From positions 96,763,375 to 96,827,374 of the forward strand of contig CM077644.1 of the NCBI GenBank assembly GCA_039707465.1: 64,000 bases of DNA. The letters run 5' to 3'. Position 1 is the first letter of the stretch. Every line of letters starts with the position of its first letter. The position numbers were made by a program, and so were the translations under genes. Below the pieces are notes generated by a model. The model was not told the DNA's origin and made no database searches. It worked only from the letters and a program-made list of their open reading frames with translations. Positions 1 to 50,214 of the stretch are shown one piece after another. The stretch comes from Rhabdophis nuchalis. Lineage: Eukaryota; Chordata; Lepidosauria; Squamata; Natricidae.

Positions 1-20502
<20,502 letters not shown>

Positions 20503-20511
<9 letters not shown>

Positions 20512-20524
20512 CTTATTCCGGAAA
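20503..20524 (-). promoter_or_regulatory. YY1-like and ETS-like site over the DBT start
   Basis: On the minus strand TTTCCGGAATAAGATGGCGG: an ETS-type CCGGAA core followed by the YY1 consensus AAGATGGCGGC, which overlaps the ATG. Both motifs are common at start sites of housekeeping mitochondrial genes. Binding is inferred from motif only. Confidence 0.6.
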
Positions 20525-20564
20525 GATAGTTTCCCACGCCTTTCCCACTCCTCCCCTTTATCAG

Positions 20565-20569
20565 CCAAT
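20565..20569 (+). promoter_or_regulatory. CCAAT box 1 (NF-Y type)
   Basis: AGCCAATCG, the preferred NF-Y flanks, 54 bases upstream of the DBT ATG. Confidence 0.5.
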
Positions 20570-20595
20570 CGCATCGTGCCTTTTCCTCCCGCTGG

Positions 20596-20600
20596 CCAAT
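20596..20600 (+). promoter_or_regulatory. CCAAT box 2 (NF-Y type)
   Basis: GGCCAATTA, 31 bases (about three helical turns) from box 1 and in the same orientation, a usual spacing for paired NF-Y sites. Confidence 0.5.
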
Positions 20601-20824
20601 TAGAACGGGAAAAGCTGCCTTCTTTGGTAAAATGAATGACTCTGGCGCTTTGCTATATAAAACAAATCAACCCTCAAAAACAAGATATTGTTAAAAAAAA
20701 AATAGAAGAATGGAACATCAGCGTTTACAGGCAACGGAGTCATCTCATCATCGCATCGTTCTCTTGAGATCCCCAAGCCTGACGATATAATCAAGTCTTA
20801 AGGGAAATTAACAGGGATGAGTCC

Positions 20825-20887
20825 AACTTCACCTGGTGGGAAGTGATGTTTCACCGAGCGAGACATCACCTTCCTGGTCGTGAAGTT
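20825..20887. repeat. Imperfect palindrome in the shared promoter
   Basis: Two 25-base arms (20825-20849 and 20863-20887) separated by 13 bases. The outer 8 and inner 6 positions pair perfectly, the centre poorly: 18 of 25 overall. Function unknown. Confidence 0.5.
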
Positions 20888-21196
20888 GCCTAGACTAGAG
20901 AGGTGTCTATTTCTCTCTGTGTGTACATACATACGCCGTCTTTCTCTCCGCATGTGTATGGATATATCTCACATGCATAATGTGATAAAACGGATGCAAG
21001 CTTTCAGCCTATACAGGTTTCTTAGTCCGTATCCTTAGAGGCAGTATCTATCTCTCTACCTGCCTATCTTTACCTACTTACCTACCTCCCCCCTCTGTGT
21101 GTGTGTATGTGTCACTATCAATTATCTATGCGATCTGTCTGTATCTGTCTATCAATTATCTCTCTCTCTATATATAAATATATATATATATACATT

Positions 21197-21217
21197 TTGT
21201 GTGTGTGTGTGTGTGTA
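21197..21217. repeat. GT microsatellite
   Basis: Short GT run following TA and CT simple repeats from about 21100; lies between the two promoter halves. Confidence 0.8.
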
Positions 21218-21440
21218 TAAATTGTCAGTTATAGGGTTGTCACGCCCAAACCAACGCTATGCGTACTGATTCAATCGAGCTGTGATTGAAGAGACTTAAA
21301 TGCATTTAGAAAGGGGGGGGAAAGCATTTCTGGAAAGGGTTTCTCCAAAAGTTGTATATGGGAAAAACTTCGCAGCCAGAGCTCTCTCTCTCTCTCTCTC
21401 TTTTAAGACGCTTGAGTAAACGAGCTCCCGAGAGATGATG

Positions 21441-21468
21441 CAGCAGCAGCAGCAACAGCAGCAGCAGC
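21441..21468 (+). repeat. CAG/CAA repeat, likely RTCA 5' UTR
   Basis: About nine CAG-type triplets with one CAA interruption, 220 bases before the RTCA ATG in G+C-rich sequence. Whether it is transcribed depends on the true start site. Confidence 0.7.
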
Positions 21469-21688
21469 GGAATCCGGTCTGTTCTGCGCCTGCTCCCCGC
21501 CCGCTTTCCCAGTAGAGGCCGAAAGCCGGAGGGAGGCGGCTGCGGCAGTGGCTGGATTGCTCGCTCTCGGCTCTTGTCTTGGCTCGGGTTCCGGTCCCTC
21601 GGCTTTCCTGCTCCTGGGACCGAGGGGGCTGATCTCTCGGAAGGGCCTCTTCACTTGCAGGGCGCGGGCCTTTCAGCGGCGGCCCACC

Positions 21689-40060
<18,372 letters not shown>

Positions 40061-40157
40061 TTATTGCTTTTGGTGGGATGAGGTTATGTTTATTTGGGTT
40101 TGTTTTTCTTTAAATATCTGCATAAATGTATTGCACTTATGTTCACTGGAATATTTG

Positions 40158-40163
40158 AATAAA
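40158..40163 (+). terminator. RTCA polyadenylation signal
   Basis: AATAAA about 100 bases after the stop codon; it implies a short 3' UTR (roughly 40061-40185). Another isoform with a distal site cannot be excluded. Confidence 0.75.
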
Positions 40164-40165
40164 GT

Positions 40166-41240
40166 GCTTCCTTAAACTCCCTTTATTATTAAATTAGTAA
40201 TATATTTACTTATTAATTGGGCTTATATCTTGCCTCAGCCCAAAGACTATAAGTGGCTTATGTGATAGGAGTGGGTTGATTAAAACAATGGCATCTAAAA
40301 CTCAACATTTTAATTTGGACTTCATCCCCCCCTCACAATAGTGGACAACATCTATTGTTTCCAAAACTGTCCAGGCAACTGATGGTATTTTCTTCACAAG
40401 GGTGCTGATTTTTTTTTTTTTGCCATGTGTATATTCTTTTTGATAAAATGATCCTTCAATTATATAATTAAGTCAATTATATTTTAAGGGAAATCCCTTC
40501 TTCACCCAATGGTCCTAAACAAAATTGCAGTTTAAACTGAACAAACACGCAGGCTTATTAGATCTGGGTTTCAAAATGCCAGATCCCTCAGTTTTAACAT
40601 CTTCTTATTAGGGCAGAAAACATTTTTGACACCTGAATTGCAATGTTCTTTGTTTTCAGTTAAATTCAATATAACTTAACTTTTGAGGGAGGGAAAGAAA
40701 GAGGAAGAGAAGGGAGGAAGGAAATTGTTTTCCATTCCATTTTGTCTTGTGGTTAATCAGTTTGGGAGCCAGGCGCCCTCTAGAGGCTAGACTCTGCAGA
40801 CATGGTTCAAAAAACAGTTTGGCTACATTCTCACCTGCTGGAGTGGCAATTCCTTTTCTTGGGAAACTGAAACACCCAAGACTGAAATACAGCATGGTCT
40901 AAGAAACTGAAAGGTACAGTAACTTGTTCTGAATTACGTGAAGTAAAAGGCCACCAGATGTGTCCTGCTCGTCTATCCCCAGAAGAGCGGGGAAGAAGAA
41001 AGAAAGGGGAAATCCTCAAGTCAATCTCGAGGAAAAGCAATATTAAAAGAAGAGAAATTGTGGGAGTGTCCACATTTCTATTTTTGGGGGGGGGGGTGCT
41101 CATCCAGATAAAAGAGTCACAAAGACTTGGGAGACCCATGCACCTTGCTGAGGGAAAGATCAAAATGGCAGCTGTTTGTTTTTCATTTATATATTTCTAT
41201 CCTAACCATTATTATTTTTACAACTAACCCAAGGGAGGAG
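40166..41240. other. Intergenic sequence downstream of RTCA
   Basis: A minus-strand LINE-tail-like piece near 40205-40290 (GGGCTTATATCTTGCCTC); otherwise no gene. I recall CDC14A lying beyond RTCA in human, but no exon of it was recognised here. Confidence 0.45.
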
Positions 41241-41244
41241 AACA

Positions 41245-41425
41245 TTTTAAACACACCTTCCTTCCTTATTTTCCCCATAACAACAACCCTGTGAGGTCGG
41301 TTGGGCTGAGAGAGAGTAACTGGCAAAGAGTCATCCAGCTGGCTTTCATGGCTAAGGCAGGATTTGAACTTGCAATTTCCCACTTTCGAGCCTGGTGCCT
41401 TACCTATTAGACCAAACTGCCAAGC
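41245..41425 (-). mobile_element. MIR-like tRNA-derived SINE, minus strand
   Basis: AACCCTGTGAGGTCGGTTGG, then GTCATCCAGCTGGCTTTCAT, GGATTTGAACTTGCAAT (B-box region) and CTATTAGACCAAACTGCC (A-box complement). Confidence 0.65.
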
Positions 41426-41699
41426 AGTGAATCAGGAAGGATGTTTGCGGAGTGGGAGATGCACCACAGGGCCTTCCTGATTATGATTGAGACAACTGTC
41501 CATCATGCGTGAACACACACAGTGCACTAAGCTAAGTTTGGTTTACCTAGCATGGGTGCAGCAAGTTATCTAGGTTCATGGTCAGTGTTTTGTGCACTTT
41601 AATTCAGCAAACTATGGTTCCATTTGCAAACACAAACTATGTTCTTTGAGCAAATATGGGGGGGGGGGGGAATAGCAGCCCATAGAAACCCTCCTTAAC

Positions 41700-42100
41700 C
41701 CCATCTAACCTGAGGCACTGGAGCAGGGGAGCCAAAAAAGCCAAGATAACCATTCCTGTATAAAACAACTGGATTTGATTTAGGAGCCAAAATGTTGGCT
41801 GAAGTCCCAATTCTGTTACATGTGATGGGCATTAAAAAAAGAGGCAGGATTTCCACTGTATGGTTTCACCCACCATTTTTACCCCCCTGCAAACAACACT
41901 GCTGCTCTGTGATGGCTAGAAATTGAACTGAAGCCTCCTTTGAACACAACTCTGAGGGAAGGGGTGGTGAGTCCATTTATTCAGCCATGGCCATTTTCTG
42001 GAGAGACTTGATTCTAAATTAGTGACATCATTCTCTGTCCTTTGCATAATGGCATTGTTACACAATTGGCATCAATTGCCGCAGATATTTGATGCTTGTA
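41700..42100. repeat. Diverged relative of the 43-46 kb duplicated unit
   Basis: AACAACTGGATTTGATTTAGG and GAGCCAAAATGTTGGCT parallel 43397 and 44735 in the two tandem units. Only this part matches clearly. Confidence 0.45.
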
Positions 42101-42143
42101 AAACCCATTGCATCAGCATTCAGTGAATGAGAATTATCTAGAT

Positions 42144-42523
42144 CCGTGATGGCGAGCCTATGGCACGGGTGCACAGGTGGCACGCGGAACCATTTCTTAG
42201 GGCACGCAAGGCGTTGCCCTGTCAGCTCCAGCGCGCATGTGTGCTCTGGCCAGCTGATTTAGGCCTTTTTTTGAGGCCGTTTTTCCAGCGCTCTGGAGGC
42301 TTCAGGGAAGCTCCTGAAGCCTCTGGAAGTGGGGGGGGGGAGGCTGTTTTCACCCTTCTCAGACTCCTAGAAAGCCTCTGGAGCCTGGGGAGGGTGAAAA
42401 AAGCCCGCCAAAAGCAGGGGGGTCGTGCACATAGCATTATGGGTGTGGCACGCCCATGCACGACCCCCCCCTGCGCTCCCCCTGCTTTTGGCACCCAAGC
42501 CAAAAAAAGGTTAGCCATCACTG
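42144..42523. mobile_element. hAT element, GTGATGGC family, 380 bp
   Basis: Left CCGTGATGGCGAGCC, right GGTTAGCCATCACTG, exact duplications ATCTAGAT at 42136-42143 and 42524-42531. Nearly the reverse complement of 34767-35138 in its interior. Confidence 0.93.
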
Positions 42524-43007
42524 ATCTAGATCTTTTGCCAGCCCAGAAGAGGAAGCCTATGAAAATTGAGTAGCACACCTAAAATAGGTGCCTCCCAAAC
42601 ATCAAAGGGAAATGGCTTTTTTTTAACCTGAAGTAACCAATCCTCCCTCCCCTCATATGTGTGGTGGTCTTGCCCATTTTATTCTTAGTATCCCCACCTG
42701 CAATGGGTTTCAGTGGTTTGGAATTTGATGGGGATTCAAATTCAGCCCTATTTCTGAAAAGCCAGATCAATCCAATTCTGCCTTTCTTATTCATGATCCA
42801 AGGACAGCAGCCTGGTGTTGTGTGGGACTACTACTACTCCCAACACGCTAAGGCAAAGCCCTTGCTGAACACCATGATGGTATTGACAGGGCTACGCTCC
42901 CAAAATGGCAGTTCCACAATGAAGCAAGTTGAAGCTCATATGACATGAGAAACCCAAAGGAGCTGGTTTTCCAACTGATATACTTTAGCAAATGGCATTA
43001 GTTTCTA

Positions 43008-44361
43008 TGATCAACCTCTTTAGCTTCTTCAAGACAGTATCAAAATGAGTGTTAACAAATTGCTAATCTTAATAACAAGAAAAGAAAAGAAAAGAAAAGA
43101 CCAAGTGATTTAGATGGACCAGCTCGGGTTGAAGCTAATTCATGGCTCACTTGCAAAAGCCCCTTAATAATTTGCTAATAAATTAATAGATCAGGTCCTC
43201 CTTTAAAGACCACCAATTTATTATTATTTTTCAAATCTCAGGTGCAGGCCACCTGAAAGCCATTACATTGTTGTGGCATTACTGGCTCCTAATCTCATTG
43301 GCTGGTGGTTGCCATGGCAATTGTCAACACTTCCGACAGCTCATTATTCTGGACTGCAGCGCTAGGAAGCTCTGTTCAAAATAACTGAAGAACAACTGGA
43401 TTTAATTTAGGAGCCAAAATGTGGGCTTCGGGATGTTTCGTTTGACCGGCATTGTGGTGATAAATGTGAAAATTAACCTGGCTTGATGATTCGGGGAAAT
43501 TAACCTAAAAAGTGACTCCATTGGCCAGATACACTTCCAATGCCATTGCCTGTTTGTTGAAACTATTATCCATTGCATGTCAAGTCCTACTTCTAAGCTG
43601 CTGACAGCTCATTTTGATGGCAATTTTTGTCAAAAGCAACTGCCATAGATAGATTAAACTGCCATAGATAGATTAAACTGTCTTGTCAAACAGTCAGTGG
43701 TTATTTCCCAAAAACAAGCAGCCAACTGACTGAAATATTTTAATAGTATTTTTTATTAGTTTTTAAAAAAATCTTTCCTTTATTGTTTTTACAAATAACT
43801 CAAGGCAGTGAACATGCATAGGATTCCTTCTTCCTCATTATTTCTGGAACTTCTGAACCAGGTTGTATGTACATTTTGAGGAGCTGGTCATGACTTTGAA
43901 TAAGCATTTTTCATTGTTATCAGGAGTTCCATAGCAAAAGGTTTGGAGGGATTTTATAGCTATAAAGCCTTGAATTGGATTCAGAATAAAATGGGAAACC
44001 AATACAATTTGAAGAGAGGTCAGTATTGATGGATTGTCAGTGTTTCTCAAACCTGACCTCTTTAAGACATGTGTGGATTTCAATTCTAAGATTTCCTCAG
44101 CCAGTACTCTGAATTCTGGGGGTTCAAGTACCTTAAATACCTTAAAATGGCCAGGATTGAAAAAGACTGGTCTAAGCCATTCGGGTTCAACATCTGAAGG
44201 ATCATTCTATCCTCCAAAAGGGAAATCTGGATTCCTGCAGACAGGCTCATGGTTTTGAATAGGAGCAGAGATGTAGCCAAAGATGTTGTGACAGGGACAA
44301 AAAGTCAAAATGGCTTCCCCTTTTTATGTAACTTGGAAATTTGATTTGCATACAAAGGCTT
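43008..44361. repeat. Tandem duplication, unit 1
   Basis: Begins TGATCAACCTCTTTAGCTTC and ends ATTTGCATACAAAGGCTT. Matches unit 2 throughout, with an added GAAAA microsatellite at 43078-43100. Content not recognised; no protein-like frame. Confidence 0.8.
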
Positions 44362-45880
44362 TGATCACCTCTTTAGCTTCTTCCAAAGTGAGTGTTAACA
44401 AATTGCTAATCTTAATAACAGTTCTATCTAGAAAAGCATTGACCAAGTGATTTAGATGGACCAGCTCGGGTTGAAGCTAATTCATGGCTCACTTGCAAAA
44501 GCTCCTTAATAGTTTGCTAATCAATTAATAAATCAGGTCCTCCTTTAAAGGCCACCCATTTATTATTATTTTTCAAATCTCAGGTCCAGGCCACCTGGAA
44601 GCCATTGCATTATTGTGACATTACTGGCTCCTAATCTCATTGGCTGGTGGTTGCCATGGCAATTGTCAACATTTCCGACAGCTCATTATTCTGGACTGCA
44701 ACGCTAGGAAACTCTGTTCAAAATAGCTGGAGATCAACTGGATTTGATTTAGGGCTTGGGGATGTCACGTTTGATGGGCATTGTGATGATAAAGGCTTGA
44801 TAATTTTGGGAATTTAACCTAAAAGGTTAAGTATATTCATTGGCCAGATACACTTCCAATGCCATTGCCTGTTTGTTGAAACTATTATCCATTGCATGTC
44901 AAGTCCTACTTCTAAGCTGCTGACAGCTCATTTTGATGGCAATTTTTGTCAAAAGCAACTGCCATAGATAGATCAAACCTAGAAATTCTACTGTCTTGTC
45001 AAACAGTCAGTGGTTATTTCCCCAAAACAATCAGCCTACTGGCTGAAATATTTTAATAGTTTTTTTATTAGTTTTTAAAAAATCTTTCCTTTATTGTTTT
45101 TAGAAATAACTCAAGGCAGTGAACATGCCTAGGATTCCTTCTTCCTCTTTAATTCTGGAACTTCTGAACCAGGTTGTATGTACATTTTGAGGGGCTGGAC
45201 TTTGAATAAGCACTTTTCATTGTTATCAGGAGTTCCATAGCAAAAGGTTTGGAGGGATTTTATAGCTAAAAAACCTTGAATTGGATTCAGAATAAAATGG
45301 GAAATCAATACAATTTGAAGAGAGGTCAGTATTGATGGATTGTCAGTGTTTTTCAAACCTGACCTCTTTAAGTATAATCTTAAATATAATCTTCATTGCC
45401 ACTGTACTTGTTTCCAACGAAAAAAGAAAAGAAAAAAAAACTAGCATGTACATGGGGTGATTGTGGTTGTATTTAAAAGTCTCACAACCCAAGGATAGAA
45501 ACTATCTTTAAACCTGTTTGTTCGTCTGCCTATACTTTGATATCTTCTGCCTAATGGTAGAAGTGCAAAGAAACACTGACTAGGGTGTTTCTTTAAGAGA
45601 TGTGTGGATTTCAATTCTCAGATTTCCTCAGCCAGCATGCTGAATTTTGGGAGTACCACAAGTACCTTAAAGTGGCCAAGATTGAAAAAAACTGGTCTAA
45701 GCCATTCGAGTTCAACATGTGAAGAAACACCCTTTCCTCCAAAAGGGCCATCTGGATTGTTGCAAGGAGACTCATGGGTTGAATAAAAGCACAGATGTAG
45801 GCAAAGATGTAACAGGGCAAAAAGTCAAAATGGCTTCCCCTTTTTATGTAACTTGAGGATTTGATTTGCATACAAAGGCT
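44362..45880. repeat. Tandem duplication, unit 2 with an insertion
   Basis: Begins TGATCACCTCTTTAGCTTCT and ends ATTTGCATACAAAGGCTT. Matches unit 1 in order, with small deletions and one insertion of about 230 bases (45372-45597) flanked by TCTTTAAG. Confidence 0.8.
45372..45597. mobile_element. Insertion in unit 2 of the duplication
   Basis: Absent from unit 1 at the same place (CCTCTTTAAG joins directly to ACATGTGTGG there), and flanked in unit 2 by CTTTAAG on both sides, as a target duplication would be. It holds an A-rich stretch and TAGAAACTATCTTTAAACCTG. Family not recognised. Confidence 0.6.
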
Positions 45881-46389
45881 TCAGTCTTTGCATGGAAATG
45901 GATGCTATTTTGACTTTTTGTATCCCTCCACATGCCACCACAAAGGTCCTATGGCACATACTAACAGCTGTGTGGCACTTAATCTTTTTACCAGGATCAG
46001 AGGTGGATTCCTAACGTTTTGGATCAGTTTGATCGAATAGGTAGTAAAAATCTGGAGTGCCTCTCCGAACCGGTAGTAATGTCAGTATGGCGCTGCCCCC
46101 AAACCGATTCGGTCCCTTGGCCAGTCTCTGCTCGCTCCCCCAACATGCCTGGTTGCCGCTCTCTCTCTCACCCCACCCATCTGCCCCATCTTACCCTGCC
46201 TGCCTACCTGCCCGCCTCTCACTGACTCGCTGGCTTGCCAATCACTGGATCACCTGTCACCTGCCTCTGAGAGCCCTATATATATCACGGTCACCATGCA
46301 GCCCACTACCGTTACTGGCCTCGCCCTTGTGTCGTCATTTGCTGACTTCCTGACTGAGACACTTGAGTCCTCGCTGACTATCTGGCCTG

Positions 46390-47232
46390 CCTGCCCTGCT
46401 GTGTTACTGCTGGCTCCTTCTGTGGCTGCCTAAAGATAAGTAAGCCTATGGCTGCAACTTTGCGGGGCATGGACAGTAGGGGGTGGCAAGAAGCTACCAA
46501 GAGTGTCAGAGCACCAGAGGTCTTTGCGCTCTATGCTAGCCCAGGGATTGGCTCAGGCTTTCCTTGATGCCACTCCCAGGTTCATGTAGACCAGTGCTTC
46601 TCAAATAGTGGGGCGGGCCCCCCAGGGGGGGCGCGAGGCTCCATAAAGGGGGGCGCGTTTGACCTCGGCAGAGGTGTACTTATAACAATTTTATAGACAA
46701 ATGATACTATTTACAGTCGCGCGGGGGGGGGCGGGAAATGTTTTCTTCTTCCTAGGGGGGCATGACAGAAAATAATTGAGAAGCACTGATGTAGACTGTG
46801 AAGGCCACCAGAGGTTGGAGGGCAAATTTGTGGGGCGCAGACAGTAGGGGGCGGCAAGAAGCTACCGAGAGCTGGCGGACTTTGCGGTTTACATGAGCCG
46901 GGGAACTGGTTGAGGCCTTCCTTGCTGCCACTCCCTGGGCTTGCGTAGACCATGAAGTCTGCCATTGCTCAGAGGGTGACTTTGCAGGTGTGCCGGGGGT
47001 GGGGCAAGAATCTACCAAGAGTGCCGGCAGACATCACGGTGTATGTGAGCTTGGGGAGAAGTGGCAAGGAAAGCCCCAACCAGTTCCTGGGCTCACGTAG
47101 GGTGCAGGCCACTGGCACTCGGCTGGAGCCTTTCTTGCCAATCTCCCCCAGTCCCCATCCTTGCCTGGCTGGCTAAGCCACCTTGGCTCCATGCCAGGCG
47201 GGCCTAGCTGACTGGGTTGTCCCTGTGTATGA
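46390..47232 (+). repeat. Array 5' block, copy 1
   Basis: CTGTGTTACTGCTGGCTCC then GGCTGCCTAAAGATAAGTAA, and G+C-rich segments with AAGAAGCTACCGAGAG. The position that is AAAG|GTAAGT in copies 2-4 reads AAAGATAAGT here, so the potential splice donor is lost. A hAT element (46592-46788) is inserted in it. Other copies: 50736, 56336, 58786. Confidence 0.7.
46592..46788. mobile_element. hAT short element, CAGTGCTTCTCAAA ends
   Basis: Left CAGTGCTTCTCAAATAGTGG, right AAAATAATTGAGAAGCACTG, exact duplications ATGTAGAC at 46584-46591 and 46789-46796. Interior is poly-G rich with GGGGGGCGC. Confidence 0.92.
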
Positions 47233-49810
47233 CCACTTTCTACATCAAGAAACCAAGACAGGAGCAATCAGTTGATCCAAAACAGTCAACAGTACCACCA
47301 GCACCAGCACTACCAGCACCAGCAAGTGGCAGCAGCGCCACCACCACCACCGCAGGCACCAGCACCACAAGAACAACCACTTCCACCACCTGAAGTTGGA
47401 GAAAGCAGCAAGTCCATCTCAACTGAAAGTTTTCCAAAACTTCCTGACTGCTGGAGTTTGCAGCAATACAGAAATCTCCAGGAGAAGTATGATGGCTGGC
47501 AGTATCCGACAAAAAGTTAGGTTGCGACAGTGGTGTTTTTCAAATAATGTAACAACCGGTTCTCTGCCCTAATGACCAACTGGGTAGGCATGGCTCAGTG
47601 GTCATGTGACTGGGTGGGCGTGGCCAATGCAACATCACTCACATTGATGGGTGCCTTCTCTTAGGTGTTACAATGTCATAAGGGTTAACCAGAGAGGCAG
47701 TTTCTTTAAGCAGGGCACTAAAGATTAAGCTAGAAACAACACCAGAATGTTTCCTTCCTGTCTTCCTTACAGAATCCCCTGTAAAGAGGGGAAAAGACAA
47801 AAGGAGATTTCTTCCAATAATCGGTTCTCTGGACTGCTTAGGAAGTTACCAACCGGTTCTCCCGAATAGGTGCGAACCTGCTGAATCCCACCACTGGGTT
47901 GCGAGTACTATTTGAAACACAGGTTCTCATTAGAGAAAGGTGTTCATGTTTCCAAAGAATGGAAACATTTCCAGGTCGAGGCAGTAGGGACAAATAAGGA
48001 GAATCAGCAAGCATTTCTCAGGAAAAAAAATGAAAAAACATTTTAAATCAAAATCACACACCATTGCAGAGAGAACATTAAACAATGGGAACAGGATGCT
48101 ATAACAAAATCCGTAGATAAGTCAACTGGAAAACATTTATCTACTACTAGCACAATTTTTTTACAGTTTACAATCTGGCACAAAGATGTAAACCATTCTC
48201 AGACATTGAAGGGCAGGCAGATTTGCTAACTGCAATTGGAGTAGATCTGGGAGTAGGCTTGCACTGACGAAGATCCGCAGTGAAAATAGTTGAATTCATT
48301 GCAAACAAAATGAAAACCACCATGTTTGTCAGCATTATTGTAAAGAATCTGAAAGTGTGCTTGATCACAGATGAAGCCTCAACGCTATCAATGAAAGCAA
48401 TTGTGATAGTTTTTGTAACTGTTGAGGGTTCAGAATGCCCAACAACCATTTTTGTTGAGCTGGTGGAATTGGACAAACAAGATGCAGAGACCATATGTTA
48501 TTCAGTGATGGGAAACTTACATAAAATTGGGTTTAATATGGAATATCTGTTTAAAGCATTGAATAGCATTCTGCTCCAATGGAGCCAGGGTTATTCTTCG
48601 GAGACAATCTGGAGTAAGCACCAGAATAGCTAAAGAGTTCCCAAACATTGTAATCTGGCACTGCTTGAACCATCGCCTCCAACTTGTGCTGGATGACTCC
48701 ATAAAAGACATCAAGCTACTGAACCACTTCAAAATATTCCTTGACAAGATAGACACCACTTTCCATAAATCCTGCAAGAGCTAGACGGACCTTTTCCAAA
48801 TCTCTGAACAATTGGGCATTGAAATCGTGAAGATTGGCAGAGTTTTGAGACCATGATGGGCTGCCTATGGTTTAAGGTAGTTGAAGGCTGTGCTAATCCA
48901 GCACTGCATCAGTTTTTTCTGGGTAATGAAAAATACCCAGGCATGGCTGTTCATCTCAAAAATTAAATTTTTTTGATTGATTTGGACCTCATGATTGATA
49001 TTCTAAATGAGATGTCTCTTCTGTCAAATGCCCAGCAAGGGAGAAACACAGACGTCATCAAGGCCAAAAATTGGAATTGCGATCAATTAAAATATTTGAA
49101 ATGCGTAGACGGGGAAAGGGCCCATATGAGAAAAAGGTTGAGGGAAGATAGCTTCAGAAGCCTTCCAAAATATACAATTTGTTTAAAATCAAAGATTTGT
49201 TGCACTTCCTCATGAAAATCTTTTGGAAAGCAGAATCACCCATTTGAAGAAAAGGCTGATGGATTGCGAACATCTAAAAACATGTAGTCAATTACCAGAC
49301 GCGATTCAATTACAATTTTTCACATATTTGGAGCCGGATTACTGGAACATTGAAGATGTAGTCTTTCCATGGGCAGAAGCAGAGGAACGATTGATTGAAT
49401 TTGGTGAAATGTATAATTACAAAATTGATTTGAATGAATAAGAGATTTTTTGGAAAATGCATTCAAAGATCCAAAGAGCTACACAACTCCTGACAGTATC
49501 AAAAAAGTTAAAGATATTCTCAGGACAATTGCTGTTAGTTCAACAGTGGTGGAAAGGGGGTTCTCAAATATGTATCTCAAATGTTCACAACAAAGAACCC
49601 ACCGAACTATTCTAAATATTAGCAATTTGATGACACTGTGTTATTGGCATGCCTGTAAAAAAGATGGGACCCCATTCCTTCAGTCAAAAAGTGGCTCAGA
49701 GCATACCATCAAACGGCCGATGATCCACGAGTGAAGAGCAAGAGAAGTGCGACTGAGAAGGCCAGAAATGAAAGAACAATGTAGAAACGTCTTCAACCAC
49801 AAAACCAATA
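47233..49810 (+). pseudogene. hAT-derived transposase relic, KIAA1586-like (array founder)
   Basis: Degraded coding sequence of a hAT transposase of the type domesticated as KIAA1586-like genes. Visible parts: a Gln/Pro-rich N-terminus ending CWSLQQYRNLQEKYDGW (47272-47520); after an inserted hAT element, GVHVSKEWKHFQVEAVGTNK (about 47942); SAVKIVEFIANKMKTT and LKVCLITDEASTLSMKAI with the catalytic-domain Asp (48280-48560); EPDYWNIEDVVFPWAEAEER (49223-49441); and the hAT dimerisation region with VERGFSNMYLKCSQQRTH (49450-49734). Several frameshifts and stops separate them. This is the only copy with the central part, and it keeps Trp (TGG, 49370) where the others have a stop. Confidence 0.8.
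47528..47896. mobile_element. hAT element inserted in the transposase relic, 369 bp
   Basis: Left CAGTGGTGTTTTTCAAATAA, right CTGAATCCCACCACTG, with ACAACCGGTTCT and CCAACCGGTTCT inside; exact duplications GGTTGCGA at 47520-47527 and 47897-47904. It splits the relic between DGWQYPTKS and the following GVHVSKEW block. Confidence 0.92.
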
Positions 49811-49914
49811 ACACAAGTAAGTACTTGAGTGTATCTCTTTCATTGTGTTATTCTTATGTAAGGTGTAAGTGCATGTAATCAAAGTCTTCCTTTCTGTGTC
49901 TCTTCTTTGTGCAG

Positions 49915-49981
49915 GTCATTCATTGGAGCAAGGTGGTCAGTTGGTGGTGTTGAAGACTGGCAGGACAATCATATTTTCTCT
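49915..49981 (+). other. Mini-exon cassette 1
   Basis: TTTGTGCAG|GTCATTCATTGGAGC ... CTCT|GTAAGT, 67 bases. The upstream flank also carries AACACAA|GTAAGTACTT about 100 bases before, directly after the transposase stop TAA, so a short 3' UTR intron is implied. Confidence 0.6.
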
Positions 49982-50074
49982 GTAAGTAACTGTTTTATTG
50001 TTTTGGGTGTGTGTTTCATTTTTATGTGGTGCCTGCCATTAAAGAGTTCCTTTCAGTGTCTCTTCTATGTGCAG

Positions 50075-50140
50075 GTCATTCATTGGAGCAAGGTGGTCAG
50101 TTGGTGTGGTGAAGACCAGCAGGAGAATCATCACTCCTCT
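50075..50140 (+). other. Mini-exon cassette 2
   Basis: Sixty-six bases; TCTATGTGCAG acceptor and GTAAGTAGCT donor. Confidence 0.55.
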
Positions 50141-50214
50141 GTAAGTAGCTGTTTTTTTGTTTTGTGTGTTTGTTTCCTCCTAATGTAGTGCATGCAATTG
50201 AAGAATTCATTTCT

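Larger units (their letters stand above)
20512..21688. promoter_or_regulatory. DBT/RTCA bidirectional promoter interval
   Basis: The two start codons are 1177 bases apart and point away from each other, so both promoters must sit here or in adjoining 5' UTR. The DBT side has two CCAAT boxes and a YY1/ETS-like site; the RTCA side (about 21.44-21.74 kb) is G+C and CpG rich, like a small CpG island, and has no evident TATA box near its start. The middle (20.9-21.2 kb) is simple CT, GT and TA repeat, so the two promoter halves look physically separated. Confidence 0.75.

Noticed and set aside
40166..46000. Search for an exon of a gene downstream of RTCA (CDC14A is what I recall in human)
   Set aside because: No conserved phosphatase-like peptide with splice borders was found on either strand; the next gene probably starts beyond the window.
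47272..47520. 82-codon Gln/Pro-rich frame as an intact small gene
   Set aside because: It ends at a stop next to an inserted hAT element and continues as the same protein family beyond it; it is the N-terminal fragment of the broken transposase.
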